Shown: positions 7,581 through 17,382, numbered from the stretch's first letter. The stretch is DNA of 64,000 nt from Bombella pluederhausensis (GCF_026385525.1 NZ_JANIDY010000001.1:372001-436000), one strand, 5' to 3'. A program made the numbers and translations. The notes: generated by a model from the letters alone, not told the origin.

Positions 7581-8338
7581 TGATGACACGTGATGAAGCC
7601 GTTCGCCATGTTGAGGCGAAGCTGGAACACCGCTTTTCCGACCCCGCACTGCTCCATGAGGCACTGACGCACCGTTCCGCTGTCCCCAGACGACAGGGAG
7701 GGCGCAGCCGTGGCAAGCAGAAGGGGCGCCCGGCAACGAAGACGCCACGAGGGCAGGGGTCCAACGAGCGTCTGGAGTTCGTGGGGGACCGTGTGCTTGG
7801 TCTGCTGATGGCAGAATGGCTTTTCGAGCGTTACCCGGAGGAACAGGAAGGCGCCCTTGGTGCTCGTCATGCTCATCTGGTGTCCCGCCCCGTGCTGGCC
7901 CGCATTGCGGAAGGCATAGACCTTTCCGAGGCAATACAGATTGCCCAGCATGAGGAGAGTGCAGGCATCCGGGCATTGGCCAGTGTCATGGCGGATGCGA
8001 TGGAGGCTCTGCTTGGGGCGCTCTATCTGGATGCCGGGCTGGACCCTGCCCGGCATGTGGTTCGCCGCCTCTGGGATCAGGACATCGAAAAGAGTGGACA
8101 GCCTCACAAGGAACCGAAAACGCTGCTTCAGGAGTTTCTGCTGGGGCGGGGTGAAGCACTTCCCCAATATGAGCTGACATCTGCTGATGGTCCATCGCAT
8201 GCGCCGGTCTTCTGTGTGGAGGTCCGGGCGCTGGGTGAGACGGGCATTGGCCGTGCAGGCAGCAAGCGGCTTGCTGAGAGCGCTGCCGCCACGGATTTAT
8301 TGAAGAAGATAGGGCAGGAGAAGACAGAACGTGCCTGA
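7580..8338 (+). CDS. rnc: Ribonuclease III
   Basis: Double-strand-specific endoribonuclease that processes rRNA and structured mRNAs. The catalytic domain has NERLEFVGDRVLGLLMAEWLF (62-82; E66 and D70 active-site positions) and DAMEALLGALYLDAG with the second acidic pair. A C-terminal dsRNA-binding domain follows (PKTLLQEFLLGRGEALPQYELT onward). An unusual feature is an insertion of about 20-25 residues, rich in Arg, Lys and Gly (about 37-60), between LTHRSAV and the NERLEF motif. It starts at ATG 7580, overlapping the lepB stop by one base. It overlaps era by 8 bases, a common alphaproteobacterial arrangement. Confidence 0.94.
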   Translation: MMTRDEAVRHVEAKLEHRFSDPALLHEALTHRSAVPRRQGGRSRGKQKGRPATKTPRGQGSNERLEFVGDRVLGLLMAEWLFERYPEEQEGALGARHAHLVSRPVLARIAEGIDLSEAIQIAQHEESAGIRALASVMADAMEALLGALYLDAGLDPARHVVRRLWDQDIEKSGQPHKEPKTLLQEFLLGRGEALPQYELTSADGPSHAPVFCVEVRALGETGIGRAGSKRLAESAAATDLLKKIGQEKTERA

Positions 8339-9257
8339 GGATACAGAGAAGACCGCCACAGGCGGCGAGACACGCTGCGGCTTTGTTGCTCTTGTCGGTG
8401 CGCCCAATGCGGGTAAGTCCACCCTGCTGAATCGTATGGCTGGGGCCAAGCTTTCCATCGTCAGCCCCAAGGCGCAGACGACCCGTTTTCGCACGCTCGG
8501 CATTGTCATGCGGGATACGGCACAACTTGTCTTCGTGGACTTGCCGGGTATCTTCAAGCCACGCCGCCGTCTGGATCGGGCGATGGTCAATGCGGCATGG
8601 AGTGGCTCACAGGATGCCGACCTGACCCTTCTTCTGGTCGATAGCCGCATCGGCCTGACGGATGAGATTAAGGAAATCATCGAGAAGCTGAAGGAAGGGA
8701 AGCGTCCCGTCTGGCTGGTGCTGAACAAGACGGACCTCATCCAGCGGGATCAGCTTCTTCCCCTGACAAAGGCCATCACAGACCTTCTCCCCGTGGAGGA
8801 AGTCTATATGGTCAGCGCTCGTTCTGGTGAAGGAGTGGATGGTCTGCTGGACGGGCTGGCCAAGGCTGTGCCTGTTGGGCCGTATCACTACCCTGAGGAT
8901 GATCTTACGGACCTGCCGGACCGGCTTCTGGCGGCGGAAATCGTGCGGGAGCAGGTCTTCCTGCAAACGCATGAGGAAATTCCTTACCATGCCACGGTGG
9001 AGACGGAATCTTTCAAGACCCGCAAGGATGGTTCCATCCGCATTGATGTGACGATTTATGTGTCCAGAGCAGGGCATAAGGCCATTCTCATCGGGGAGCG
9101 GGGCCAGCGCATCCGGGAAATCGGGATGCGGGCACGGAAGCAGCTTGAAGACCTTTTGGATGCTCCCTGCCATCTTTTCCTGAATGTGAAAGAGCGGGCC
9201 GCGTGGGACAAGGAAACGGCCCGGCTGCGTGCCCTTGGCCTTGCGGATTATGGCTGA
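8331..9257 (+). CDS. era: GTPase Era
   Basis: Ras-like GTPase (308 aa) that binds the 3' end of 16S rRNA and assists 30S subunit maturation. G1 is GAPNAGKST (about 24-32), followed by the switch region QTTRFRT, G3 DLPGIF and G4 NKTD. The C-terminal KH RNA-binding domain includes the segment around LIGERGQRIREIGMRARKQLE. The start is a GTG at 8331 inside the end of rnc. The gene closes the acpS-lepB-rnc-era run; pyrH follows after about 90 bases with its own ribosome site. Confidence 0.95.
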   Translation: MPEDTEKTATGGETRCGFVALVGAPNAGKSTLLNRMAGAKLSIVSPKAQTTRFRTLGIVMRDTAQLVFVDLPGIFKPRRRLDRAMVNAAWSGSQDADLTLLLVDSRIGLTDEIKEIIEKLKEGKRPVWLVLNKTDLIQRDQLLPLTKAITDLLPVEEVYMVSARSGEGVDGLLDGLAKAVPVGPYHYPEDDLTDLPDRLLAAEIVREQVFLQTHEEIPYHATVETESFKTRKDGSIRIDVTIYVSRAGHKAILIGERGQRIREIGMRARKQLEDLLDAPCHLFLNVKERAAWDKETARLRALGLADYG

Positions 9258-9350
9258 GGCACACGAGTTTCGCTTGTTCATGCAGGGCTGGCTCTGTATG
9301 AGAGAGCAGACAGATTTCAGGACATCATTAACCAGAGAGCCGGTACGACC

Positions 9351-10088
9351 ATGAGCACCGCCCCCCAAGAACCAAACTTCCCTTATAAACGGGTCCTCCT
9401 CAAAGTGTCCGGTGAGGCACTGATGGGCAAGGGAACGGCGGGTGTCGACCCGGAGATGGTAGATATGGTGGCGGCTGATATTGCAGACGTAGCCTCCATG
9501 GGGGGGCAGGTCTGCCTTGTCGTGGGTGGCGGCAATATCTTCCGTGGTCTGGCAGCGGCTGCCAAGGGCATGGACCGTGTGCAGGGTGACTATGCCGGGA
9601 TGCTGGCCACGGTCATCAATGCGTTGATGCTTCAGAATGCGCTGGAGAAGCGCAATGTGGAAACCCGTGTGATGACGGCCATCCATATGGCATCCATCGC
9701 CGAGCCCTACATTCGCCGCCGTGCTGTCCGGCATATGGAGAAGGGGCGTGTGGTCATTTTCGCTGCCGGTACGGGCAATCCTTTCTTCACGACCGATACA
9801 GCAGCCGCCCTACGGGCCAATGAGATGGAATGTGATGCGCTCTTTAAGGGCACGCAGGTTGATGGTGTCTATTCTGATGACCCACGCCTGAATCCCAATG
9901 CCGAGCGTTATGAACAGTTGACCTACATGGATGCGCTCGCCCGTAACCTGAAGGTTATGGATGCGGCGGCTGTCAGCCTTGCACGGGAAAATGCATTGCC
10001 GATCATCGTGTTCAACATGCATGCGCCGGGTGCTTTTGCCGCAGCGATGAAGGGTGAGGGACGTTTCACCCGGATTGTTGAGGACTGA
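9351..10088 (+). CDS. pyrH: UMP kinase
   Basis: Hexameric bacterial uridylate kinase (245 aa) phosphorylating UMP to UDP, of the amino acid kinase fold. Visible motifs are [11 protein letters not shown] (N-terminal Lys/Gly loop), [10 protein letters not shown], and the nucleotide-binding [17 protein letters not shown]; the [12 protein letters not shown] segment is typical. It is followed by frr 71 bases downstream, the usual pyrH-frr order. tsf and rpsB, which often precede it, are not here; era does instead. Confidence 0.96.
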   Translation: MSTAPQEPNFPYKRVLLKVSGEALMGKGTAGVDPEMVDMVAADIADVASMGGQVCLVVGGGNIFRGLAAAAKGMDRVQGDYAGMLATVINALMLQNALEKRNVETRVMTAIHMASIAEPYIRRRAVRHMEKGRVVIFAAGTGNPFFTTDTAAALRANEMECDALFKGTQVDGVYSDDPRLNPNAERYEQLTYMDALARNLKVMDAAAVSLARENALPIIVFNMHAPGAFAAAMKGEGRFTRIVED

Positions 10089-10159
10089 GGATCACCGGAT
10101 TATCATACCAGACCATAAGGGCTGGTAAGCAGAACTGATTATCGAGGAAATGACTTGTC

Positions 10160-10726
10160 ATGAGCACAGAACTGAACGAACTGCTTGATGATCTCAAACG
10201 CCGCATGGAAGGCGCTCTGGAGAGCCTGCGCCGTGACCTTTCCGGTCTGCGCTCTGGCCGTGCCAGCCCGAACCTGCTGGAGCCGGTGCGTGTGGAGGCC
10301 TATGGCTCCGTTGTGCCGCTGTCTCAGGTTGGCTCCGTGGCCGTGCCAGAGGCCCGGATGCTGACAGTGTCCGTTTGGGATGCCAGTGTTGTTTCCTCCG
10401 TGGAGAAAGCCATCCGTGAGAGTGGGCTGGGCCTGAACCCGGCGACCGAAGGGCAGACCATTCGTGTGCCCATTCCGCAGCTGACGGAGGAACGCCGTAA
10501 CGAGATGGCCAAGGCAGCCGCCCGTTATGCCGAAGGTGGTCGTGTGGCCGTGCGTGGTGTCCGCCGTGACGGTATGGACAAGACCAAGGCGCTGGAAAAG
10601 AGCAGCGATATCAGTCAGGACGACATGAAGGTCTGGACAGCTGCCATCCAGAAGCTGACGGATGACTATATTGGCCGGGTGGATACGATGCTGGCTGATA
10701 AAGAACGCGACATCAAACAGGTCTGA
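10160..10726 (+). CDS. frr: Ribosome recycling factor
   Basis: With EF-G, splits the post-termination ribosome. 188 residues, about the usual length. The family signature [28 protein letters not shown] and the later [12 protein letters not shown]-like segment ([19 protein letters not shown]) are present, followed by the long helical bundle ending in [13 protein letters not shown] 10160 lies about 10 bases after GAGGAAATG. It lies upstream of uppS with 11 bases between. Confidence 0.96.
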   Translation: MSTELNELLDDLKRRMEGALESLRRDLSGLRSGRASPNLLEPVRVEAYGSVVPLSQVGSVAVPEARMLTVSVWDASVVSSVEKAIRESGLGLNPATEGQTIRVPIPQLTEERRNEMAKAAARYAEGGRVAVRGVRRDGMDKTKALEKSSDISQDDMKVWTAAIQKLTDDYIGRVDTMLADKERDIKQV

Positions 10727-10737
10727 TAGCAAGAACG

Positions 10738-11490
10738 TTGTCGGATTTTTCTTCTTCCACCATCCCGGCGGGGGAGATGCCGCCCGAGGCTCTCCCCCGG
10801 CATGTGGCTGTCATTATGGATGGTAACGGACGCTGGGCGCAGGCCCGTGGCGTTCCGGTCGTGCAGGGGCATCGTGAGGGTGGTGAGGCCGTGCAGCGCT
10901 GTGTTCGGGCAGCGATAGAGCACGGGATAACCTATCTGACACTCTATGCGTTTTCTTCGGAGAATTGGCGGCGCTCTGGCGAGGAGATCAGTGACCTGAC
11001 GGGGCTGATGCAGTTCTATCTTCGTCATCGCCTCAAGGAGCTGGACGAGCAGGGCGTCCGGTTGCGGATCATTGGTGAGCCGGAGCGTTTTGGCGCTTCC
11101 TTCTGTCGTGAGCTGCGCCGTGCGGAGGAAAAGACGCGTGGAAACACGCGGCTGGTCCTCTCTCTGGCGCTTTCTTATGGGAGCCGTGCAGAAATTGCCG
11201 GTAGTGCCCGTATATTGGCAGAGCGGGTGCGGGCCGGCACACTGGCCCCGCAGGACATTGATGAAGACATGTTTGCCAGTGCTCTCCAGACGCATGATGT
11301 GCCGGACCCTGATCTTGTCATGCGGACAAGCGGGGAGAGCCGCCTGTCTAATTTCCTGCTCTGGCAGTCCGCCTATGCGGAGCTGATTTTTCTGGATGTA
11401 CTCTGGCCGGATTTCAGTGAAAAAGATTTTGCCGAGGCCATTCAGCGTTACATGCGCCGTCAGCGGCGTTTTGGAGGGCGGCCCGAATGA
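10738..11490 (+). CDS. uppS: Isoprenyl transferase (undecaprenyl diphosphate synthase)
   Basis: cis-Prenyltransferase (250 aa) that elongates farnesyl diphosphate with isopentenyl diphosphate to give the C55 carrier for peptidoglycan and LPS O-antigen. The catalytic Asp lies in VAVIMDGNGRWAQARG (D28). SSENWRR and the C-terminal RTSGESRLSNFLLWQSAYAEL block are complete. The start is a TTG at 10738; no strong ribosome site is visible, and the alternative ATG at 10777 (MPPEALPRHVAVIM) is possible but lies directly after GGGGGAG with no spacer. It overlaps cdsA by 4 bases. Confidence 0.94.
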   Translation: MSDFSSSTIPAGEMPPEALPRHVAVIMDGNGRWAQARGVPVVQGHREGGEAVQRCVRAAIEHGITYLTLYAFSSENWRRSGEEISDLTGLMQFYLRHRLKELDEQGVRLRIIGEPERFGASFCRELRRAEEKTRGNTRLVLSLALSYGSRAEIAGSARILAERVRAGTLAPQDIDEDMFASALQTHDVPDPDLVMRTSGESRLSNFLLWQSAYAELIFLDVLWPDFSEKDFAEAIQRYMRRQRRFGGRPE

Positions 11491-12257
11491 CAGAGTTACA
11501 GAAGCGCATTCTTTCCAGTCTTGTGATCGTACCAGTGGTTGTCCTCTGCCTCTGGTATGGAGGCTGGGCCTATAGGGCGCTTGTGCTTCTTGTCATGGTC
11601 GGGATTGTCTGGGAAGGGGAGACCCTGCTGGGTCAGCCTATGAAAGGCTTGCGGGGGCTTCTGCTTCTGCTCTGGCCTCTCTGTGGTGGACTGATTGCCA
11701 TTAAGGGGCAGTGGTATGCTGCCTTTTACTTGCTCTCCACCAGTGTCTTGTTTGGCAAACGGGCTTTTGGCCCGGTTATGGTTGCCATGTTTGGCGGTTT
11801 TTCCCTTCTCTGGTTGCGGGAGCGGCCGGAAGGGTTTTATGAAACCTTCTTTGTTATTTTTGCCGTCATTGCGAGTGATAGCTGTGCCTATGCAACGGGG
11901 CGCCTGATTGGTGGACCAAAGCTGGCCCCGGCCATTTCTCCGGGTAAGACCATTTCCGGCTCAGTGGGCGGTATTGTAGGAGCGGTGATCCTCGGCGGTC
12001 TTGTCGGTCATTGGGCGGGGCAGGGCTGGTCTGTGTCTGCCTGCGTGACAGGGGGGCTCATTGCGGTGGCGGCCCAGATTGGCGACCTGCTGGAAAGTGC
12101 CTTCAAGCGGCAGCTTGGTGTGAAGGATTCCGGGCGTCTCATTCCCGGCCATGGCGGGCTTCTGGATAGGTTGGATGCGCTTCTTCTGGCGGCACCTGTT
12201 GCTGCCATTCTGGCTTTGATGGCTGGAAACGAGCCGTTCTGGCAGCTCTTTCGTTAA
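11487..12257 (+). CDS. cdsA: Phosphatidate cytidylyltransferase (CDP-diacylglycerol synthase)
   Basis: Polytopic inner-membrane enzyme (256 aa) making CDP-diacylglycerol for phospholipid synthesis. About seven hydrophobic spans precede the family signature SAFKRQLGVKDSGRLIPGHGG, followed by LLDRLDALL near residues 195-225, with the metal-binding acidic residues in place. SDSCAYATGRLIGG is the conserved mid-protein loop. The ATG overlaps the uppS stop (ATGA), so translation is coupled. Confidence 0.95.
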   Translation: MTELQKRILSSLVIVPVVVLCLWYGGWAYRALVLLVMVGIVWEGETLLGQPMKGLRGLLLLLWPLCGGLIAIKGQWYAAFYLLSTSVLFGKRAFGPVMVAMFGGFSLLWLRERPEGFYETFFVIFAVIASDSCAYATGRLIGGPKLAPAISPGKTISGSVGGIVGAVILGGLVGHWAGQGWSVSACVTGGLIAVAAQIGDLLESAFKRQLGVKDSGRLIPGHGGLLDRLDALLLAAPVAAILALMAGNEPFWQLFR

Positions 12258-12351
12258 TCGTTATTCTGGAGCAGCAGTCTCTGCTATAGGTCTGTCATGA
12301 GGCAGACCTGCCATTTCGTATCATGTTGAAATCATCAGGGAGAGGTAGTTC

Positions 12352-13536
12352 ATGGGAGGAGGTTCTGAGCGGCGGCGTATCAGTGTGCTCGGCAGTACGG
12401 GCAGTATCGGTGTTTCGACAGTCGATCTTCTGAAAGAGCAGGCAGACTCCATCCAGGTGCGGGCCCTTGTGGGGGGAAAGAATGCCGCCCTGCTGGCAGA
12501 GCAGGCTCGTGAGCTGAATGCTGAACTGGCTGTTCTGAATGATGAAGATCAGTATGCGGAGCTGAAAGAACGTCTGGCCGGAACGAACGTGAAGGTTGCT
12601 GCTGGTCGGCAGGCTGTCATCGAGGCCGGTGCGCTGGAGGCTGACTGGACAATGGCGGCCATTACCGGGGCTGCCGGTCTGGCGCCTACGCTGGAGGCTG
12701 TCCGCAACGGGCATCAGGTGGCACTGGCTAACAAGGAAGCGCTTGTCTGTGCTGGTAACGTGATGCTGGAAGCCGTGCGTGACGCTGGGGCTGAACTTCT
12801 TCCCGTGGATTCCGAGCATAATGCGATCGTGCAGTCCCTTGGCGGGGCGGATATGTCTCTCGTGGAGAAGATCGTGCTGACGGCTTCCGGTGGGCCGTTC
12901 CGCTGCTCTACGAAGGAAGAGATGGCGAAAGCCACCCCGGAGCAGGCGCTGAAGCATCCTACGTGGTCCATGGGGGCCAAGATCACGATTGATTCAGCTT
13001 CCATGGCGAATAAGGGGCTGGAAGTCATCGAGGCAGCCCGTTTGTTCGACCTGCCGGAACATCAGATAGACGTGTTGGTGCATCCGCAGTCTGTCGTGCA
13101 TGGGATGGTCTGTTTCCGGGATGGTAGCTTCGTGGCCCAGATGGGGACGGCGGATATGCGGATTCCCATCGCTCATACGCTGGCTTCTCCGACCCGGATG
13201 CAGACGAAATGTGAGCGTCTGGACTTCGTGAAGCTGGGGCAGATGAGCTTTGAAGCCGTGGATGAGGAACGCTTTGTTCCGCTGCGTCTGGCCCGTCAGG
13301 TTTTGCGGGCTGGCGGCGTGGCACCGACCGTGTTTTCTGCGGCTAATGAGATTGCTGTGGAGGCTTTCCTTGCCGGAAAGATCCGCTTCCTTGGCATTGG
13401 TGAACTGATTGATGCCAGCCTTCAGGCCATGCCGGAAAATCCGGTACCGACCTCTCTGGAGGATGTCTATCACTGGGATGAAATGGGCCGTGAACTGGCC
13501 CGGGCTCAGATAAAGCGGATGGCTGGCCATGCATAG
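12352..13536 (+). CDS. dxr: 1-deoxy-D-xylulose 5-phosphate reductoisomerase
   Basis: Second step of the MEP isoprenoid pathway, converting DXP to MEP with NADPH (394 aa). The N-terminal nucleotide site is ISVLGSTGSIGVSTVDLL. The catalytic region has LPVDSEHNAI and LTASGGPFR, followed by HPTWSMGAKITIDSASMANKGLEVIEA with the metal-binding and flexible-loop residues. ATG 12352 is preceded by GAGAGG. It sits between cdsA and rseP and overlaps rseP by 8 bases, feeding isoprenoid units to the UppS reaction encoded just upstream. Confidence 0.96.
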   Translation: MGGGSERRRISVLGSTGSIGVSTVDLLKEQADSIQVRALVGGKNAALLAEQARELNAELAVLNDEDQYAELKERLAGTNVKVAAGRQAVIEAGALEADWTMAAITGAAGLAPTLEAVRNGHQVALANKEALVCAGNVMLEAVRDAGAELLPVDSEHNAIVQSLGGADMSLVEKIVLTASGGPFRCSTKEEMAKATPEQALKHPTWSMGAKITIDSASMANKGLEVIEAARLFDLPEHQIDVLVHPQSVVHGMVCFRDGSFVAQMGTADMRIPIAHTLASPTRMQTKCERLDFVKLGQMSFEAVDEERFVPLRLARQVLRAGGVAPTVFSAANEIAVEAFLAGKIRFLGIGELIDASLQAMPENPVPTSLEDVYHWDEMGRELARAQIKRMAGHA

Positions 13537-14614
13537 TCTTCAGAGTATCATCGCCGGTCTGGTCGTTTTCGGGATTGTCGTTTTCATTCACGAGCTGGGG
13601 CACTATCTGGCTGCCCGCTGGCGTGGCGTGCAGGTCACGGTCTTTTCCATCGGGTTTGGACCAGCCCTGACATCATGGAAGGACAAGGCCGGGACACGGT
13701 GGCAGATCAGCCTTCTGCCGCTGGGTGGGTATGTCAAACTTCACGGGTTTGAAAATCGCCCCGATGCTCCACGAGAAGAAGGTGATGAGAATGCCTTCAA
13801 TCGTAAATCTGTCCTGTCCCGGGCGATCGTGACAGTGGCGGGGCCTGTCTTCAATTTTCTGCTGACTATTCTGCTGTTCGTGGTGCTGCTTTCCTGTTTT
13901 GGGAAGCCGGAGGCACGGCCTGATATCGGCACGCTGGCCCCGGATGGCGCTGCCATGAAGGCCGGTTTGCAGGTGGGTGATGAAATCCAGCGTCTGAATG
14001 GCCATCATATTCTCAGTATCGGCGATATTCAGGCACAGATTGCCGCTCATCCGGGCGAGGTCATTAAGGTCGGTTTCCTGCGGAAGGGGCAGGCTCAGGA
14101 AGTGCCGGTTACGCTGGATCGCATTCAGCAGGGCGGGCATGATGTGGGTCGTCTGGGTGTCGGGTTTGCTGTCAGCCATACTGCGCCGCTGCCTGTCTAT
14201 AAGGCTGTTCCGGCTGCCATCGGGCAGACATGGGACATGTGCGGCAATATGCTGGAAGGCATCTGGCAGATCATCAGCGGGCAGCGGAGTGCCCGTCAGC
14301 TTTCCGGGACCATTGGTATCATTCATATGTCCGGTCAGGCTGTGGATTATGGCGTGGCCAGTGCGCTGGGATTTGTAGCCCTGCTGTCACTCAATCTTGG
14401 CCTGCTGAATCTGTTCCCTGTGCCTATGCTGGATGGTGGGCATCTTCTTTTCTATGCCTGTGAGGCCATTCGAGGGAAGCCGCTTTCGGAGCGGACGCAG
14501 GGTTATGCGCTTCAGGTTGGGCTGTTTCTGGTAGCGGCGCTTTTCATCTTTTCAACAGTGAACGATCTCAGAGGGTTGGGAGTTTTTCACTGGTTGTTTG
14601 CACATGGGGGTTGA
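13529..14614 (+). CDS. rseP: Site-2 intramembrane zinc metalloprotease RseP
   Basis: Inner-membrane protease (361 aa) that cuts anti-sigma factors and remnant signal peptides within the membrane. The zinc motif HELGH is at 21-25 in the first span (VVFIHELGHYLAARW). A PDZ domain follows (about 125-205, with GLQVGDEIQRLNGHHI), and the third ligand is in NLFPVPMLDGGHLLF near 290-305. One PDZ domain is clearly seen; E. coli RseP has two. It overlaps dxr. The dxr-rseP-bamA order is standard and ties it to envelope maintenance. Confidence 0.95.
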   Translation: MHSLQSIIAGLVVFGIVVFIHELGHYLAARWRGVQVTVFSIGFGPALTSWKDKAGTRWQISLLPLGGYVKLHGFENRPDAPREEGDENAFNRKSVLSRAIVTVAGPVFNFLLTILLFVVLLSCFGKPEARPDIGTLAPDGAAMKAGLQVGDEIQRLNGHHILSIGDIQAQIAAHPGEVIKVGFLRKGQAQEVPVTLDRIQQGGHDVGRLGVGFAVSHTAPLPVYKAVPAAIGQTWDMCGNMLEGIWQIISGQRSARQLSGTIGIIHMSGQAVDYGVASALGFVALLSLNLGLLNLFPVPMLDGGHLLFYACEAIRGKPLSERTQGYALQVGLFLVAALFIFSTVNDLRGLGVFHWLFAHGG

Positions 14615-14683
14615 TCTTTCCCCCTGCAATGATGGAAAAGACCTTCTAGGGTAGAGTATATGACTGAGACAGGTAGCTTCTTT

Positions 14684-14701
14684 GATTGTGACATTACAAT
14701 C
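14684..14701. promoter_or_regulatory. Dyad upstream of bamA
   Basis: GATTGT (14684-14689) and ACAATC (14696-14701) are perfect complements separated by six bases, in the 220-base gap between rseP and bamA. The shape fits a dimeric regulator site; no regulator is identified. Confidence 0.25.
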
Positions 14702-14837
14702 GGGAGCTGCCTGATGCGCTTGTGCGTATGGGACTGTCTGGGTGTCCCGCACGGGGTACGGCGTGATGGTTGTTCGTGGAATTTTGGGACGAGGAATACC
14801 GGTTTTGTCAGGATTGCGTACGAAAAGGTTCCGGCCT

Positions 14838-17342
14838 ATGGCCGTTCGACTGGCTCTGCTGGCTTCTGTCTGTACGGCACCGGCCCTGCTCTGTGCGGCG
14901 GAGGCAGCATCACAGCAGGGGCAGGGCCGGTCTCGTCTTCAGCATGCTCATCCTGCGGGTGAGGGAGCGTATGCGCCAGCGGGCGGGGTGATCCAGTCCA
15001 TTGAGGTGCAGGGTAATACAAGAATCGAAACTAGCACCGTTCTTTCCTATATGGTGGTGCAGCCTGGCGACAGTTTCAACCGTGACGCCCTGAATCGTTC
15101 ACTGAAAACGCTTTATGCTACGGGTCTTTTCCGGGACGTGACGCTGAAACGTGAAGGTGGCACGCTGCTGGTGAACCTGACGGAAAATCCGGTAGTGAAC
15201 CGTATTGTCTTTGAGGGCAATCATGCTCTTAAAGACAAGGACCTGATGAAGGAAATCAGCCTGCGGACCCGTGCTGTGTTCTCGGCTCAGACCGTGGCTG
15301 TGGACCGGCAGAAAATCCTGAACATGTATGCTGCCCGTGCCCGTTATGGGGCGACTGTGGTGCCGCAGGTGATCCGCCTTTCCCATAACCGTGTGGATGT
15401 GATCTTCAATATTAATGAATCACAGCAGACGCTGGTGCGGAAGATTGCATTCGTTGGTAATGAGAGTTTCAGCGAGGCGGCTCTGTCTCATGTGGTGTCC
15501 TCTAAGGAACATGCATGGTACCGTTTCTTCTCCTCATCGGATGAGTATAATCCGGAACGTATCCGGTATGATGCGGAGCTGCTGAGACGTTTCTATCTGC
15601 ATAGCGGCTTTGTGGATTTCCACATGGTCGATGCAACGGGTGAGCTGTCTCCTGACCATAAGAGTTTCTACATCACCTATACCCTTCATGAGGGGCCACG
15701 CTATCGTCTGGGTAAGATTGGCGTGCGCTCCAATGTTCATCATGTCACGGCGGATATGATGAAGAAGCATCTGGAAGTGTATAAGGGCCAGTATTACGAT
15801 GGTACGGCCATTCAGGATAACGCTACGGACATGCAGGAGTGGTTGCAGGCCAATGGGCACCCCTTCGCTATGGTGCGCCCTGAGATCGCCCGTAATCCTG
15901 AAAAGAAGGTCGTTGACCTTCTGTTCGATATTGTCGAAGGCCCACATGTCTATGTGGAGCGCATCGATATTAATGGCAACACGATCACACGTGACCATGT
16001 GATCCGCCGTAACCTGCCGATGGTTGAAGGGGACGCTTATACGCCTTTCAATCGTAAATATTCCAAGCTGGCCCTTCAGGATATGGGGTATTTCAGCAGC
16101 ACGAATGTGGATCAGACGCAGGGGTCTGCGCCGGATAAGGTTAATGTCAGCGCCAACGTGGTGGAGAAGCCAACTGGTGAGTTCTCCCTCGGTGGTGGTT
16201 ACTCGACTGACGCCGGTATCATGGGTAACGTGGGTCTGAAACAGCATAACCTGCTTGGTACGGGGATTGATGCCGGGTTCTCCGGTACGGTTGCTTACTA
16301 TGAGAAGCAGGCCGATCTGTCCGTGACGGACCCGTACTTCCTTGGCCGTAACTTCGTGGCCGGGTTCGATATCTATACGATCCAGAACAATTATCAGACC
16401 TACCAGAGCTATAATGAAGGCCAGTACGGTGCGTCTGTCCGTCTGGGTTATGCCTATAACCGCTATCTGTCGCAGTCATGGACTTACACGGTTGTGGACC
16501 GCCACGTTGGTAACGGTGTGCCGGGAACGCAGTATCCGGGCTGGGAAGATGATACGCCGTCTGTCTATGTGCGTGATGCAGCTGGTTGGTCTCTGCTGTC
16601 GCAGATCGGCACGAATATCACCTATGACCGCCGAGATAACCGCATGAACCCACGTTCTGGTTATGTTCTCAGCGCTGGGGGTGATTTTGCCGGTCTGGGC
16701 GGTAATGAGAAATATTATCGTGTTAAAGCCAATGGTAGCTATTACCTTCCGCTGGATGATCTGACGGGTAACCATAGCTGGGGATTCCAGTTCAAGGGCG
16801 GCGTGGGCTACATGCATGACTGGAGTTCCAGCGGCGACCGCAACATCGTGGATAACTTCTATCTCGGTGGGCAGAATCTGCGAGGCTTCCTTCAGGGTGG
16901 TGTTGGGCCACGCAGCAGCCACTACAAAGCCCCCTGTCATAGTGGCGCTGCCAATACACCGCTGGGTCAGGCTCGTAACGGGTACTGTCCGGGGGCCGGT
17001 CAGGAAGACTTGCTGGGTGGTACCTTCATGTATACGGCATCCATCCAGCTGAATTTCCCGCTGCCCATGGGGGATAGTCTGGGTATTTCTGGGCGTGGCT
17101 TCATCGATGCCGGTAGCCTTTCCGGCAAGCGTGTGAAGGATCGTAACCACTACCGTAACTGGAACGACCCGTACTATACGCCGATTGGGGGAAGCACCAT
17201 GACGCCGCGTGTCTCTGGTGGTCTTGGTATTTCGTGGAAGAGCCCGTTCGGTCTGGTTAATATTGATGGTGCTGTGCCGATCCATCGTGAGCATGGTGAC
17301 CGTCTGTATCCGGTTCGCTTCGGGTTTGGTCAGCAGTTCTAA
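14838..17342 (+). CDS. bamA: Outer membrane protein assembly factor BamA
   Basis: Central Omp85 protein of the BAM complex, which folds beta-barrel proteins into the outer membrane. From the ATG at 14838 (AAAAGG upstream) the 834-aa product starts with a signal peptide, MAVRLALLASVCTAPALLCAAEA. Five POTRA repeats follow in the first half (first one IQSIEVQGNTRIETSTVLSY; others with GNESFSEAAL and INGNTITRDHVIRR), then the barrel domain (YDRRDNRMNPRSGYVLS, conserved barrel segment) ending in RFGFGQQF with a C-terminal Phe. Upstream in-frame starts (GTG 14742, ATG 14766) would only lengthen the segment before the hydrophobic stretch. It is followed by skp and the lipid A genes. Confidence 0.95.
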   Translation: MAVRLALLASVCTAPALLCAAEAASQQGQGRSRLQHAHPAGEGAYAPAGGVIQSIEVQGNTRIETSTVLSYMVVQPGDSFNRDALNRSLKTLYATGLFRDVTLKREGGTLLVNLTENPVVNRIVFEGNHALKDKDLMKEISLRTRAVFSAQTVAVDRQKILNMYAARARYGATVVPQVIRLSHNRVDVIFNINESQQTLVRKIAFVGNESFSEAALSHVVSSKEHAWYRFFSSSDEYNPERIRYDAELLRRFYLHSGFVDFHMVDATGELSPDHKSFYITYTLHEGPRYRLGKIGVRSNVHHVTADMMKKHLEVYKGQYYDGTAIQDNATDMQEWLQANGHPFAMVRPEIARNPEKKVVDLLFDIVEGPHVYVERIDINGNTITRDHVIRRNLPMVEGDAYTPFNRKYSKLALQDMGYFSSTNVDQTQGSAPDKVNVSANVVEKPTGEFSLGGGYSTDAGIMGNVGLKQHNLLGTGIDAGFSGTVAYYEKQADLSVTDPYFLGRNFVAGFDIYTIQNNYQTYQSYNEGQYGASVRLGYAYNRYLSQSWTYTVVDRHVGNGVPGTQYPGWEDDTPSVYVRDAAGWSLLSQIGTNITYDRRDNRMNPRSGYVLSAGGDFAGLGGNEKYYRVKANGSYYLPLDDLTGNHSWGFQFKGGVGYMHDWSSSGDRNIVDNFYLGGQNLRGFLQGGVGPRSSHYKAPCHSGAANTPLGQARNGYCPGAGQEDLLGGTFMYTASIQLNFPLPMGDSLGISGRGFIDAGSLSGKRVKDRNHYRNWNDPYYTPIGGSTMTPRVSGGLGISWKSPFGLVNIDGAVPIHREHGDRLYPVRFGFGQQF

Positions 17343-17363
17343 GAGAGTTTTGGGTCATCATCC

Positions 17364-17382
17364 GCCGGTCCTTTGGGCCGGC
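17364..17382 (+). other. Hairpin in the bamA-skp gap
   Basis: GCCGGTCC (17364-17371) and GGGCCGGC (17375-17382) pair with one G-U, loop TTT. No T-run follows. It could be a partial terminator or a processing point that changes the bamA:skp ratio. Confidence 0.3.
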
